Assembly (NCBI RefSeq): GCF_023369855.1
Contig: NZ_JAMBPP010000008.1
Span: forward strand, 124,001-188,000
Length of the DNA stretch: 64,000 bases
Reading direction: 5' to 3'
Origin: Actinotalea alkalitolerans
GTDB lineage: Bacteria > Actinomycetota > Actinomycetes > Actinomycetales > Cellulomonadaceae
Part shown: positions 22,998-31,605 of the stretch, piece after piece
Layout of the letters: the number at the start of each line of letters is the position of its first letter
Numbering within the stretch: position 1 is the first letter of the stretch
Translations under genes and position numbers: made by a program
The notes under the pieces: model-generated
Databases searched by the model: none
The model's input: the letters and a program-made list of their open reading frames with translations, nothing else
What the model was told of the DNA's origin: nothing

Positions 22998-24527
22998 ATG
23001 GCTTGGAGCACGATGCGTAGGCTCACCGCCGCAGGAATCGCACCAGTGGCGGTGTCGCTGGTCCTGGTGGGGTGCTCCGCCGGACCCGAGCCGGGGCCCG
23101 GGCCGGAGCAGGCGGCAGCCCCCGTGACCACGACCGGCGGTGCGCTGCGCGCAGCCTTCGCCGGTGGGTCGACCGAGACGCTGAACTACCTGAAGGGCCC
23201 GACGGCCCTGGACTACGTGCGCGCACGTCTGGTCCACGCACCGTTGTGCGAGCTCGACCCGAGCGCCCCCGAGGGGGTCGCCTACGGGGTGGTCGAGCAG
23301 ATCGACGTGAGCGAGGACCTCGCGCAGTACACCCTGCACATCCGGGACGGGGTGACCTTCACCGACGGGACCGCGCTGAGCGCGCAGGACGTGCTGTACT
23401 CGCTGCGCGCGCCGGTCCTGCTCGAGGGCCTGCCGTTCACGAGGCTCGTGGCGCGAAGCTTCGACCTGGACGCCGCCACGGTGACCGACCCCTCGACGGT
23501 CGTGCTGCCCACGCTCGCCCCCGTCGCGGACGGCCGCGAGCTGATCTGCCAGAGCATGCTCGCGATCAAGGACGGCACGACCGAGTTCACCCCGCAGACC
23601 CCGTCGTCAGGGCCGTTCACCATCGCCGCATTCGAGCCAGGTCAGTCCACGCTGCTCGAGCGCAACGACGACTTCTACGGACCGGCCCCGACCCTCGACG
23701 AGATCGCGCTCGTCTCGATCGCGGACGGCACGGCCCGGGTCAACGCCCTGCGCCAGGGGCAGGTGGACTACGTCAGCGGACTCTCGCCCGCGCAGGCGCA
23801 GACCCTCGAGGGCGAGAGCGAGGTCACCGTCGTGACGAGCGACCTCCCCTACGCCTCGTACCAGTTCTTCTCGATGAACCTCGACGTCGAGCCCTTCGCC
23901 GACCCGCGGGTGCGGGAGGCGTTCAAGCTCGCCGTCAACCGGGAGCAGATCATCGAGAACGTCTACTTCGGGCACGCGTTCGAGGGCAACGACGTCCCGG
24001 CCCTGGGGTTCAGGAGCTACGACACGACCCTCGAGCAACGTGCCTACGACCCCGACCGGGCGCGCGAGCTGCTCGCCGACGCCGGCCAGGAGGGCATGAG
24101 CGTCGAGCTGACTGCTGGGCCCGAGCTCCCGGGAATGGTCGAGACCGCGACGCTCCTGGTCGAGGACCTCAAGGCCGTGGGGGTCGACGCGACCCTGCGC
24201 GAGCTCGCCCCTGGCCAGCTCTTCGCCGACTACCCGGCCTACCTCGCCCTGCCGTTCAAGGTCGGCTACAGCCCCCCGGCGCTGTTCGAGCCGAACTACA
24301 CACCCGGCACCTTCCCCGAGGTCGACGTGCTCGTGCAGACCGCGCGCAGCGCGCCCACCGCCCAGGAGAGGCTCGAGGCCTCGCACGCGGCACAACGGCT
24401 GCTGTGGGAGCAGGGCAACCAGATCGCCCCGGTGTTCGTGCCGGCGATCAGCGCGGCCTCGACCGCGGTGGGCGGCGTCCGGGAGCTGCAGTTCCCCGAT
24501 CTCTCCCAGGCGACGGTCACCCGCTGA
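22998..24527 (+). CDS. ABC transporter substrate-binding lipoprotein (SBP_bac_5, peptide/nickel type)
   Basis: A 509-residue lipoprotein: basic start, VAVSLVLVG and lipobox Cys 26 (VGCSA). A linker rich in Pro/Gly/Glu precedes the binding domain. Family-5 landmarks are GGALRAAFAG, the YTLHIRDGVTFTDGTALSAQDVLYSL signature (conserved W replaced by Y), the SGPFTIAAFEPGQSTLLERND segment, and a central RVREAFKLAVNREQIIENVYFGHA. The C-terminal NYTPGTF-PEVDVLVQTARS replaces the more usual N-Y-x-N-P-x-x-D. It binds the transported ligand outside the membrane and delivers it to the permeases encoded next. ATG 22998 has GGAAGG upstream. First gene of a six-gene operon. Confidence 0.88.
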   Translation: MAWSTMRRLTAAGIAPVAVSLVLVGCSAGPEPGPGPEQAAAPVTTTGGALRAAFAGGSTETLNYLKGPTALDYVRARLVHAPLCELDPSAPEGVAYGVVEQIDVSEDLAQYTLHIRDGVTFTDGTALSAQDVLYSLRAPVLLEGLPFTRLVARSFDLDAATVTDPSTVVLPTLAPVADGRELICQSMLAIKDGTTEFTPQTPSSGPFTIAAFEPGQSTLLERNDDFYGPAPTLDEIALVSIADGTARVNALRQGQVDYVSGLSPAQAQTLEGESEVTVVTSDLPYASYQFFSMNLDVEPFADPRVREAFKLAVNREQIIENVYFGHAFEGNDVPALGFRSYDTTLEQRAYDPDRARELLADAGQEGMSVELTAGPELPGMVETATLLVEDLKAVGVDATLRELAPGQLFADYPAYLALPFKVGYSPPALFEPNYTPGTFPEVDVLVQTARSAPTAQERLEASHAAQRLLWEQGNQIAPVFVPAISAASTAVGGVRELQFPDLSQATVTR

Positions 24528-24530
24528 CCG

Positions 24531-25496
24531 GTGCGCGTCGACGTCTGGATCACGGCGAGGGTCGTCACCGCTGCGGCGACCCTCGCCGTGCTCACCGTGA
24601 TCGTGTTCTGGGCGACCGAGGTGCTCCCGGGTGACGCGGTCGGCGTGCTGTCCGGGCCGACCGCGACCGACGCCGAGAGGGAGGCCGTCCGACTCGCCCT
24701 CGGCCTGGACCGTCCGGCCCTCGAGCGGTACCTCGAGTGGATCGGGGGCGCGCTGCGGGGTGACCTCGGCACATCCCTGGTCTCCGGTCGCGAGGTCGCC
24801 CCGCTCGTCGGCGCCCGGCTGTCCACGAGCCTGGCCGTCCTCGTGCCTGCCGTGCTGCTGATCGTGACGCTCGCCGGGACGCTCGGCACCGCCGCGGGAC
24901 TCCGTCACGGGGGCCGGCTGGACCGGTGGCTCAGCGGCACGACCCTCGGGCTCATCGGCACCCCGGACTTCCTGATCGCGACCGCCCTGCTCGTGCTGCT
25001 CACCGCCTGGTGGCCGGTCCTGCCCGCCGTCGCGCTCATCCCGCCCGGGCAGTCCCTGTGGAGCCATCCCGAGCTGGTCGTCCTGCCCGCCGTGGCCCTC
25101 GCGCTCGGCGGGTTCGGCTCCACGATGCGGCTGCTGCGCGCCTCGGTCGCGCAGACCGTCACCACCCCCTTCGCCGAGTTCGCGCGGCTCAACGGGGTGC
25201 GCGGGCACCGCTACGTGTGGGGGGTCGTGGTCTCGAACGCCCTGGCCCCGGCTGTCATGGCCCTGGCGGTGATGACCGCTGGGCTCCTGGGCGGGGCGAT
25301 CGTCGTGGAGACCCTGTTCAACGTGCCCGGAATGGGCTCCGAGCTCACCCAGGCGGTCGCGGGCCGCGACGTGCCTCTCGTCCAGGGACTGAGCCTCGTG
25401 CTCGGCACGATGACGCTGCTGCTCCTGCTCGTCGGTGACGTCGCTGCCAAACTGCTGCACCGTCACGCCCCGGCCACCTCGGGTGGCCACCGGTGA
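24531..25496 (+). CDS. ABC transporter permease (DppB/NikB type)
   Basis: A 321-residue membrane protein. GTG 24531 starts 3 bp after the lipoprotein gene. The N-terminal span is [26 protein letters not shown], here split by the P-GD signature of DppB-type permeases. The sequence LGLDRPALERYLEWIGGALRGDLGTSL matches the family loop. Several spans follow (LAVLVPAVLLIVTLAGTLG; FLIATALLVLLTAWWPVL), and the EAA loop for ATPase contact is in EFARLNGVRGHRYVWGVVVSNALAPAV. VVETLFNVPGMG is the conserved final motif. It forms the channel with the following permease. Its stop overlaps the next start by GTGA. Confidence 0.9.
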   Translation: MRVDVWITARVVTAAATLAVLTVIVFWATEVLPGDAVGVLSGPTATDAEREAVRLALGLDRPALERYLEWIGGALRGDLGTSLVSGREVAPLVGARLSTSLAVLVPAVLLIVTLAGTLGTAAGLRHGGRLDRWLSGTTLGLIGTPDFLIATALLVLLTAWWPVLPAVALIPPGQSLWSHPELVVLPAVALALGGFGSTMRLLRASVAQTVTTPFAEFARLNGVRGHRYVWGVVVSNALAPAVMALAVMTAGLLGGAIVVETLFNVPGMGSELTQAVAGRDVPLVQGLSLVLGTMTLLLLLVGDVAAKLLHRHAPATSGGHR

Positions 25497-26311
25497 CCGC
25501 GCGCCGCTGGGTTCTCGCCGTCCCGGTGCTGCTCGTGCTGACCGTCGCCCTGGCTGGTCCATGGGTCCCGGCAGGAAGCGTGACGGCACCGATCGGCGCC
25601 TCGTTCGCCCCGCCCACCGCCGAGCACCCCCTGGGCACCGACGTCCTGGGCCGCGACGTCTTCGCGCGGGCCCTGGCCGGGGGCCGGGTGCTGGTCGCCC
25701 AGGCCGTCGCCGCGACCCTGCTCGGCAGTCTGGTGGGACTCACCGTGGGTGTCTGGGCAGGCGTGACCCACCACCGGGCCGTCGGGCGGTCCCTCATGCG
25801 GGTCGTGGACGGCCTCGCCGCGCTCCCGGCGTTGCTGCTGCTGATGCTGCTGGCCACGGGGATGCCCGGCAACGACGTCGCGGTCGCGGCGGGGATCGCG
25901 ATCGTGAGCGCGCCCTTCTCGGTCCGGGTGCTTCACGAGAGCGCGGCCCGTCTGGCTGCGACCGACTACGCGCGTCACGCCGAGGCCCGCGGCGAGGGAC
26001 TGCTCACGCGGACACGCTCCGACATCCTGCCGGGCCTGGTCCCGGTCGCTCTCGCCGAGGCCGGCATCCGGTTCGTGGCGGCGACCCAGCTCGCCGCGAC
26101 CGCGGGCTTCCTGGGGCTCGGCGCCGGGGCACCCGTGGCGAACTGGGGTCGGATGGTGCGCGAGAACAGCACCGGCGCCGCGATGAACCCGCTGCCCGTG
26201 ATCGTCCCGGCCGCGCTGCTGGTCGTGCTCGCGGTCAGCGTGACCGTCCTGATCGACCGCACCTCGGTGTCCACCCGCCTCGCGCCCGAGCGGATCGAGC
26301 GAGCGGCATGA
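25493..26311 (+). CDS. ABC transporter permease (DppC/NikC type)
   Basis: A 272-residue membrane protein. GTG 25493 overlaps the previous stop. Signature elements are PTAEHPLGTDVLGRDVFARAL (the HxLGTD-x-xGRD motif of DppC-type permeases), VGLTVGVWAGVTHH, and the EAA loop YARHAEARGEGLLTRTRSDILPGLVPV. ATAGFLGLGAGAPVANWGRM is the typical near-terminal motif, and a last span is PVIVPAALLVVLAVSVTVLI. The protein lacks the longer N-terminal tail of some DppC proteins. It is the heterodimer partner of the preceding permease. The stop codon overlaps the ATPase gene's ATG (ATGA). Confidence 0.9.
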   Translation: MTARRWVLAVPVLLVLTVALAGPWVPAGSVTAPIGASFAPPTAEHPLGTDVLGRDVFARALAGGRVLVAQAVAATLLGSLVGLTVGVWAGVTHHRAVGRSLMRVVDGLAALPALLLLMLLATGMPGNDVAVAAGIAIVSAPFSVRVLHESAARLAATDYARHAEARGEGLLTRTRSDILPGLVPVALAEAGIRFVAATQLAATAGFLGLGAGAPVANWGRMVRENSTGAAMNPLPVIVPAALLVVLAVSVTVLIDRTSVSTRLAPERIERAA

Positions 26312-27726
26312 CCGTCGTCGCGAGCATCAGCGGTCTGACCGTGCTGACTCCTGGCGGCACCGCGATCCTCGAGGGGGTCGACCTCGAGCTCCCCGCCGGA
26401 ACCGTGACTGGGCTCGTCGGACCCTCGGGGGCGGGCAAGACCACCCTCGCGTGCGCCCTGCTGGGGCACCTCGCCCCTGGGCTGCGCCGCACGGCGGGCA
26501 CCGTGCAGGTCGCGGGCCTCGATCCGTTCACCCCTGATGGCCGACGTGCGTTGCGTGGCCGCCTCACGGGATACGTGCCGCAGGACCCCGCCAGCGCCCT
26601 CAACCCCCGGCAACGCATCCTCACCCAGCTCGGCACGGCCGACAGGATCGCCCACCCCGGGGCGCGCCGCCGTGACCGGGCCGAACGGGTCGCCGCAGCC
26701 GCCCGCGCCGCCTCGCTCGACGAGAACCTGCTGCGCCGGCACCCGGGACGGCTCTCGGGAGGGCAGGCGCAGCGGGCTGTGCTGGCCTGGATGCTCGTCA
26801 GCCGGCCACGACTGATCGTGCTGGACGAGCCCACGAGCGGGCTGGACCCCCAGACCGCACTCGCGGTGGCCGCCGCGTTCGTCGACCTGCCCTGGCGGCC
26901 CGCGGTCCTGCTCATCAGCCATGACGCGGGGGTCGTCGCCCGGATGGCCGACCGCACCTTCGAGGTGGACGCGGGCCGCCTCTCACGCGCGCCGCGGGCC
27001 ACGGGCACCGCTGCAACCCCGGCACCGGCCCCGGCGCCGCTGCGCCGTCGCGTCGCGTCGCGGGACGCGATGCTGTCCGTGGCGGGCCTGCGCATCCGGC
27101 ACGGTGACCAGCGGATCATCGACGGGGCGAGCTTCGCCGTCGACCTGGGTGAGTTAGTCGCGCTACGGGGGGACTCCGGGAGCGGCAAGACCTCGCTCGC
27201 CCGCGCCCTGGCCGGCCTCGCGGCACCGACCGCCGGACGTCTGCACCTGCACGGCTCGCCGGTCGGGTGGGACGCGGCCGCCCGGGCACGGGCCGGTGGA
27301 CCGTTCCTGGCCTACGTCGGCCAGGACGCTCGCGCGACCCTCAACCCGCACGAGCCCGTGCGCCGGACCCTGCACCGGGCCCTGGCCTCCGCAGCCCGCA
27401 CGGGCCGCACCCGTGGCTGGAGCCTCGAGGAGGTGCTCGAGCGGCTCGAGCTCGACCCGCAGCAGCTCGAGCGGACACCCGACCGGCTCAGCGGCGGGCA
27501 ACGGCACCGGGTCGCCCTCGCTCGTGCGATCACCGCCGCACCTGCGGTGCTGCTGTGCGACGAGACCACGGCCTCGCTCGACGCGCGCACCGAGCAGCGT
27601 GTGCTCGACGCCCTCGACCACCTCCGCCGCGACCGCGGCACCCCGGTGCTGCTCATCACCCACCGCGACCACGTCGCGACGCGCTGCGACCGCACCCTCA
27701 CCCTCAGCGAAGGACTCCTGCGATGA
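26308..27726 (+). CDS. Fused double-ATPase subunit of the peptide/nickel-type ABC importer
   Basis: A 472-residue protein with two complete ABC ATPase domains in one chain, equivalent to DppD and DppF. Domain 1 has Walker A GPSGAGKTTL, Q-loop VPQDPASALNP, signature LSGGQAQRA, Walker B RLIVLDEPTSGLD and switch LLISHD. A Pro/Ala-rich linker (TAATPAPAPAPL) leads to domain 2: Walker A GDSGSGKTSL, Q-loop VGQDARATLNP, signature LSGGQRHRV, Walker B VLLCDETTASLD and switch LLITHRD. Both sites look competent. It lacks the C-terminal oligopeptide-domain (oligo_HPY) cysteines that often follow these ATPases. It powers the two permeases encoded just upstream. Start ATG 26308, overlap ATGA on both sides. 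Confidence 0.9.
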   Translation: MTVVASISGLTVLTPGGTAILEGVDLELPAGTVTGLVGPSGAGKTTLACALLGHLAPGLRRTAGTVQVAGLDPFTPDGRRALRGRLTGYVPQDPASALNPRQRILTQLGTADRIAHPGARRRDRAERVAAAARAASLDENLLRRHPGRLSGGQAQRAVLAWMLVSRPRLIVLDEPTSGLDPQTALAVAAAFVDLPWRPAVLLISHDAGVVARMADRTFEVDAGRLSRAPRATGTAATPAPAPAPLRRRVASRDAMLSVAGLRIRHGDQRIIDGASFAVDLGELVALRGDSGSGKTSLARALAGLAAPTAGRLHLHGSPVGWDAAARARAGGPFLAYVGQDARATLNPHEPVRRTLHRALASAARTGRTRGWSLEEVLERLELDPQQLERTPDRLSGGQRHRVALARAITAAPAVLLCDETTASLDARTEQRVLDALDHLRRDRGTPVLLITHRDHVATRCDRTLTLSEGLLR

Positions 27727-29468
27727 ACCAGCTCGACCTGCTCCGCCCCGTCCGTGGGCTGCTGATCCTCGCTGCCGCGTTCCAGGCCGTTGCCGCAGCG
27801 CTGACCCTGGTTCCGTTGCTCGCGCTGATCGCGTTCACCGGTGCCTGGCTCGAGGGTGACCCGGCCCCTGGTCCGGGGGTCGTCCTGGCAGCGGTGGGCG
27901 GGGCGCTCGGGAGCCTGGGGGCTGCGGCCCTGGCGACCGTGCTGACGCACCGGGCCGACGCCGACCTCACCTGGCAGCTGCGCACCCGCCTGGCCAGGAC
28001 CATCCGACACCTGCCCGTCCCCGTGGTGACCGGGCACGGTGCGGGTCGGATCAAGAAGGTGCTGCACGACGACACCGGTGCGCTGCACTACCTGGTGGCC
28101 CACACCCTGCTGGACCTGACCGCGCTCGTCGTGACCCCCCTCGCGGGGCTGGTCGCGCTCGCCCTGATCGACTGGCGCCTGGCCCTGCTGGCCCTGCTGC
28201 CGCTCGTTGTCGGTACCGGGTGCTTCGTCCGGGCGATGCGCGGCTCGGCCGCGAACTTCGTCCAGTACGCGACCCAGCAGCAGCGGATCAGCACCGCGAT
28301 CGTGGACTTCGTGCGCGGGCTGCCCGTGGCGAAGGTCTACGGCGGCCCCGGCAGCGCGCAGGCCCGCTTCCGCTCGGCGGTCACCGACTTCCACGACTTC
28401 TTCCGGGCGTGGTCCCGGGGCACCGCCCCGGCGACGACCGCGTCGTGGCTCGTGGTGACGCCGGCGGTGGCAGTCGCCCTGCTCACCCTTGCGGGCGCCG
28501 TCGGCCTGCGGTTCGGCTGGGTGACCCCGACCGCGCTGGTCGCCGGGGTGCTCCTCGGGCCTGCGGTCTGCGCGCCCGTGGCCGTCGTCGGGCCACGGAT
28601 CCAGGCGATCCGCACGGGGCTGTCCGCGGTGGGGTCCATCAACGCCTTCTTGGCGCAACCCCGTCTGGTCTGGGGGGACGGCGGTACGCCGGGTGGGACG
28701 GGCGTGCTGCGCCTCGACCACGTCAGCTACGCCTACGGCGACGAGCAGGCGGCACTGGTCGACGTGACCCTCGAGCTGCCCGCCACGGGCCTGGTCGCCG
28801 TCGTCGGGGAGTCCGGCAGCGGCAAGAGCACCCTGGCCGGGCTGCTCGCGCGCTTCATCGACCCCACCCAGGGCAGCGTCCGGCTCGGTGGCGTGGACCT
28901 GCGCGAGCTGAGCGAGGAGACCCTGTACCAGCAGGTCGGGTTCGTCTTCCAGGACACCGGGCTGCGCCAGGCCAGCATCCGTGACGTCCTGACCGGGGGC
29001 CGGCCCACCCCCGAGCGGGACGTCGTCTGGGCTGCGGTCGCGGCGGCGATCCACGACGACGTCCTCGCCCTGTCGCGGGGATACGACACCGTCCTGGGCC
29101 AGGACACCGACCTGTCCGGTGGGCAACGTCAACGCCTGTGCCTGGCGCGCGCCCTGCTGCGTCGTCCAACCGTGCTCGTGCTCGACGAGGCGACCTCGGC
29201 GCTGGACCCCACCACCCGCGCGGTCGTGATGGAGACCCTCACCCGTGAGGCGACCGAGCGGACGGTCCTGCTCCTGACCCATCAGCTGGCCACGGTGACC
29301 CGGGCGGACCAGGTGGTCGTGCTCGAGTCCGGACGGCTGGCCGGGGTCGGGACCCACCACGAGCTGCTCGAAGGTTGCGCGGCCTACCGGACCCTCTGGG
29401 AGACCGAGCCGCCCCCGCCCCCGGAGCGGTACCGGACCCCCGTCGCCGCCACCCCGAAGGACGTCTGA
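27723..29468 (+). CDS. ABC half-transporter (type IV/exporter fold), subunit 1
   Basis: A 581-residue protein: six-span transmembrane domain (residues ~1-310) followed by an ATPase domain. Spans include LILAAAFQAVAAALTLVPLL, VVLAAVGGALGSLGAAALA, ALVVTPLAGLVALALIDWRL and LLALLPLVVGTGCF. The ATPase has Walker A GESGSGKSTLAG, Q-loop FVFQDTGL, signature [10 protein letters not shown], Walker [13 protein letters not shown] and switch LLTHQLATV. It pairs with the next gene product as a heterodimer, like IrtA/IrtB or YbtP/YbtQ, which import iron-siderophores despite their exporter fold; most other relatives export. No periplasmic-partner or siderophore-interacting domain is fused. ATG 27723 overlaps the previous stop (ATGA). 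Confidence 0.87.
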   Translation: MNQLDLLRPVRGLLILAAAFQAVAAALTLVPLLALIAFTGAWLEGDPAPGPGVVLAAVGGALGSLGAAALATVLTHRADADLTWQLRTRLARTIRHLPVPVVTGHGAGRIKKVLHDDTGALHYLVAHTLLDLTALVVTPLAGLVALALIDWRLALLALLPLVVGTGCFVRAMRGSAANFVQYATQQQRISTAIVDFVRGLPVAKVYGGPGSAQARFRSAVTDFHDFFRAWSRGTAPATTASWLVVTPAVAVALLTLAGAVGLRFGWVTPTALVAGVLLGPAVCAPVAVVGPRIQAIRTGLSAVGSINAFLAQPRLVWGDGGTPGGTGVLRLDHVSYAYGDEQAALVDVTLELPATGLVAVVGESGSGKSTLAGLLARFIDPTQGSVRLGGVDLRELSEETLYQQVGFVFQDTGLRQASIRDVLTGGRPTPERDVVWAAVAAAIHDDVLALSRGYDTVLGQDTDLSGGQRQRLCLARALLRRPTVLVLDEATSALDPTTRAVVMETLTREATERTVLLLTHQLATVTRADQVVVLESGRLAGVGTHHELLEGCAAYRTLWETEPPPPPERYRTPVAATPKDV

Positions 29469-31219
29469 TGCTCCGCGCACTGCACCGCCTGCTCCCCGCC
29501 GCCGACGCCCGGGCGCTGTCCGTCCTCACCGCGTGGCTGGTCGCCTCGGCCGTCCTGCAGGGCGTCGTGCTGGGAGTGGCGGGGGTCGCCGTCGCCGCTC
29601 TCGTGGACACCGGCTACCAGGGCGCGCGGCCCTGGCTGGTCGCGCTCGCGGTCACCGCGGCCGCCTTCGTCGTCGTGCAGTGGGTGGCGCAGATGATCGC
29701 CTTCCGCACCGGTAGCCAGACTGCCCGTGCCCTGCACCTCTCGCTCGGTGAGCACGTCGCGCGGGTCCCGCTGGGGTGGTTCACCCCCGCCAGGCAGGCC
29801 GAGCTCGTCGACACCGCGACCACGGGTGTTCCCCAGCTGATGTCCTACCCGGCGATCCTGCTGCGACCCGCGATCACCGCCGCGGTCACCCCGGTCGCCG
29901 CCGCGGCGACCCTGGCCGTCCTGGACTGGCGCTTCAGCCTCGCGGTGCTCGCCGCGTGCGTCGTGGCCTGGTACGTCAGCACGTTGAGCCGGCACCTCGC
30001 GCAGACCGTCGATGACCGAGGCCACCGGACCGACGCCGAGGCTGCCCACCGCATCCTCGAGTACGCCGTCCGGCAGCCGGTGATCCGTACCGACCTGCGC
30101 CCCGAGGACGACGACGTGCTCGAGCGCGCCCTCCACGAGGCCGCCCGTGAGTCTCGTCGGTCGACGGTCACGGTGCTGCCCGGGCTGCTGCTGTTCAGCT
30201 TCACGCTCAACGCCCTGTTTGCCGCGCTCATCGCGGTGGGGGTCCTCTGGGTCACCGACGCGACCCTCTCGGCCGCCGCGTTCGTCGGGCTGCTCGTGAC
30301 CACGGCGCGGCTGATCTCGCTGGTCGCGGCCGGTGCCGAGCTCGCCGCCGGTCTGTGCCTGCAGCGCGGTGCCCTCGACCGCATCGGTGACGTGCTGGGC
30401 GTGCAGCCCCTCGAGGTGCTCGACGTGCCGGGCGCGCAACCCGAACCACGGGACGAGGTGCTCGTGGAGGTCCAGGGCGTGACCTTCGGCTACGACGACA
30501 CCACGGTGATCGACGACGTCAGCTTCACCCTGCCGCGACGTGGCCTGACCGCGCTGGTCGGGCCGTCGGGCTCGGGCAAGACGACCATCAGCCGGCTGCT
30601 CGCCCGCTTCTGGGACCCCCGCGCGGGCCGTGTCCTGCTGGCAGGGGCGGACCTGCGCACCCTCGAGCCCGACGCGCTCTACGCCGGCATCGCGATGGTC
30701 CTCCAGGACGACTACCTGCCCGACGGCACCATCGGGCAGAACATCCGTGCCGCCAACCCGGGCGCGACACAGGCAGAGCTCGACCACGCCGTCCACGCCG
30801 CGGGACTGGACTCGACCATCGTCGAGCTCCCGGCGGGGCTCGACACCCCCAACGGACCCGGCGGTTCCCGCCTGTCCGGGGGGCAGCGCCAACGGGTGTC
30901 GATCGCCCGGGCGCTCCTCAAGGCCGCCCCGCTCACGATCATGGACGAGGCCACCTCGGCCCTCGACCCTGAGAACGCGCGCCTGGTCAGCGCGGCGGCC
31001 CGTGAGCTCGCCCGGACGAGCAGCGTGCTGGTGATCGCCCACCACCTTGACACCGTCGTCCACGCCGACCAGGTCCTCGTGCTCGACCGTGGCCGGATCG
31101 TCCAGCAGGGGACGCACGCGCAGCTCCTCGACAGGCCTGGCCGGTATCGGGAGCTGCTGCGGGACCATGCGGGTGGTGAGGTGGCGGGCGTCAGAGGCAC
31201 ATCGGGTCGGTTCGCCTAG
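29468..31219 (+). CDS. ABC half-transporter (type IV/exporter fold), subunit 2
   Basis: A 583-residue protein with the same layout as its partner. The membrane domain includes [61 protein letters not shown] and [21 protein letters not shown]. The ATPase domain has Walker [14 protein letters not shown]-loop [13 protein letters not shown], signature [10 protein letters not shown], Walker [13 protein letters not shown] and switch VIAHHLDTV. The two half-transporters share the order membrane domain-ATPase and a one-base TGATG junction. This is the last gene of the operon; no convincing terminator hairpin follows directly. Whether the pair imports or exports, and what, is not visible in the sequence. 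Confidence 0.87.
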   Translation: MLRALHRLLPAADARALSVLTAWLVASAVLQGVVLGVAGVAVAALVDTGYQGARPWLVALAVTAAAFVVVQWVAQMIAFRTGSQTARALHLSLGEHVARVPLGWFTPARQAELVDTATTGVPQLMSYPAILLRPAITAAVTPVAAAATLAVLDWRFSLAVLAACVVAWYVSTLSRHLAQTVDDRGHRTDAEAAHRILEYAVRQPVIRTDLRPEDDDVLERALHEAARESRRSTVTVLPGLLLFSFTLNALFAALIAVGVLWVTDATLSAAAFVGLLVTTARLISLVAAGAELAAGLCLQRGALDRIGDVLGVQPLEVLDVPGAQPEPRDEVLVEVQGVTFGYDDTTVIDDVSFTLPRRGLTALVGPSGSGKTTISRLLARFWDPRAGRVLLAGADLRTLEPDALYAGIAMVLQDDYLPDGTIGQNIRAANPGATQAELDHAVHAAGLDSTIVELPAGLDTPNGPGGSRLSGGQRQRVSIARALLKAAPLTIMDEATSALDPENARLVSAAARELARTSSVLVIAHHLDTVVHADQVLVLDRGRIVQQGTHAQLLDRPGRYRELLRDHAGGEVAGVRGTSGRFA

Positions 31220-31367
31220 ATCGGTGTGTACGCCCTCGAGGCCCGCCGCGCTGCCATACACCGGCAGGTTGGTGGAGCGGCCTCGGGGCTCTCCGCGAGT
31301 GCTCGGCGGCAGCGCTCGTGGTCCTCGCGTCGCTACTCGTAGCGTTGGTGTTCTGCGCGGGTGTCGG

Positions 31368-31487
31368 TCAAGACGCCAACGGCAGGATCGCGAAGACGAC
31401 GAGAAGGCCGGCGTGGGCGGGGCTCCACCAGCGCAAGGGCGCAAGGGTGAAGCTGATCAGTGCCCCGTAGACAACCTCGACGAGCAC
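31368..31487 (-). CDS. Tiny hydrophobic ORF or gene fragment
   Basis: A 39-residue frame from GTG 31487: VLVEVVYGALISFTLAP, then LRWWSPAHAGLLVVFAIL, ending PLAS and TGA. It reads like two short membrane helices and has convincing amino-acid content, but no good ribosome-binding site. A 9-bp perfect hairpin lies directly upstream. It is either a remnant of a larger membrane protein or a very small one; nothing else in 31220-31605 looks coding. Confidence 0.3.
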   Translation of the reverse strand: MLVEVVYGALISFTLAPLRWWSPAHAGLLVVFAILPLAS

Positions 31488-31489
31488 CT

Positions 31490-31514
31490 GTCCGCGCGCG
31501 TGAGACGCGCGGAC
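31490..31514. terminator. GC-rich hairpin between the ABC operon and the chemoreceptor gene
   Basis: GTCCGCGCG (31490-31498) and CGCGCGGAC (31506-31514) pair perfectly around CGTGAGA. It lies about 270 bp after the ABC operon and 92 bp before the chemoreceptor start. A terminator role is plausible, although distant from the operon end. Confidence 0.4.
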
Positions 31515-31605
31515 CACGTCTTCACCCCCTGGGCACCTCACATGGGCCGTGAGGCCGCCGATATCAGATCCGATGGTCTGCCGTTCCGAGGAGAAGTAGG
31601 ACTGC

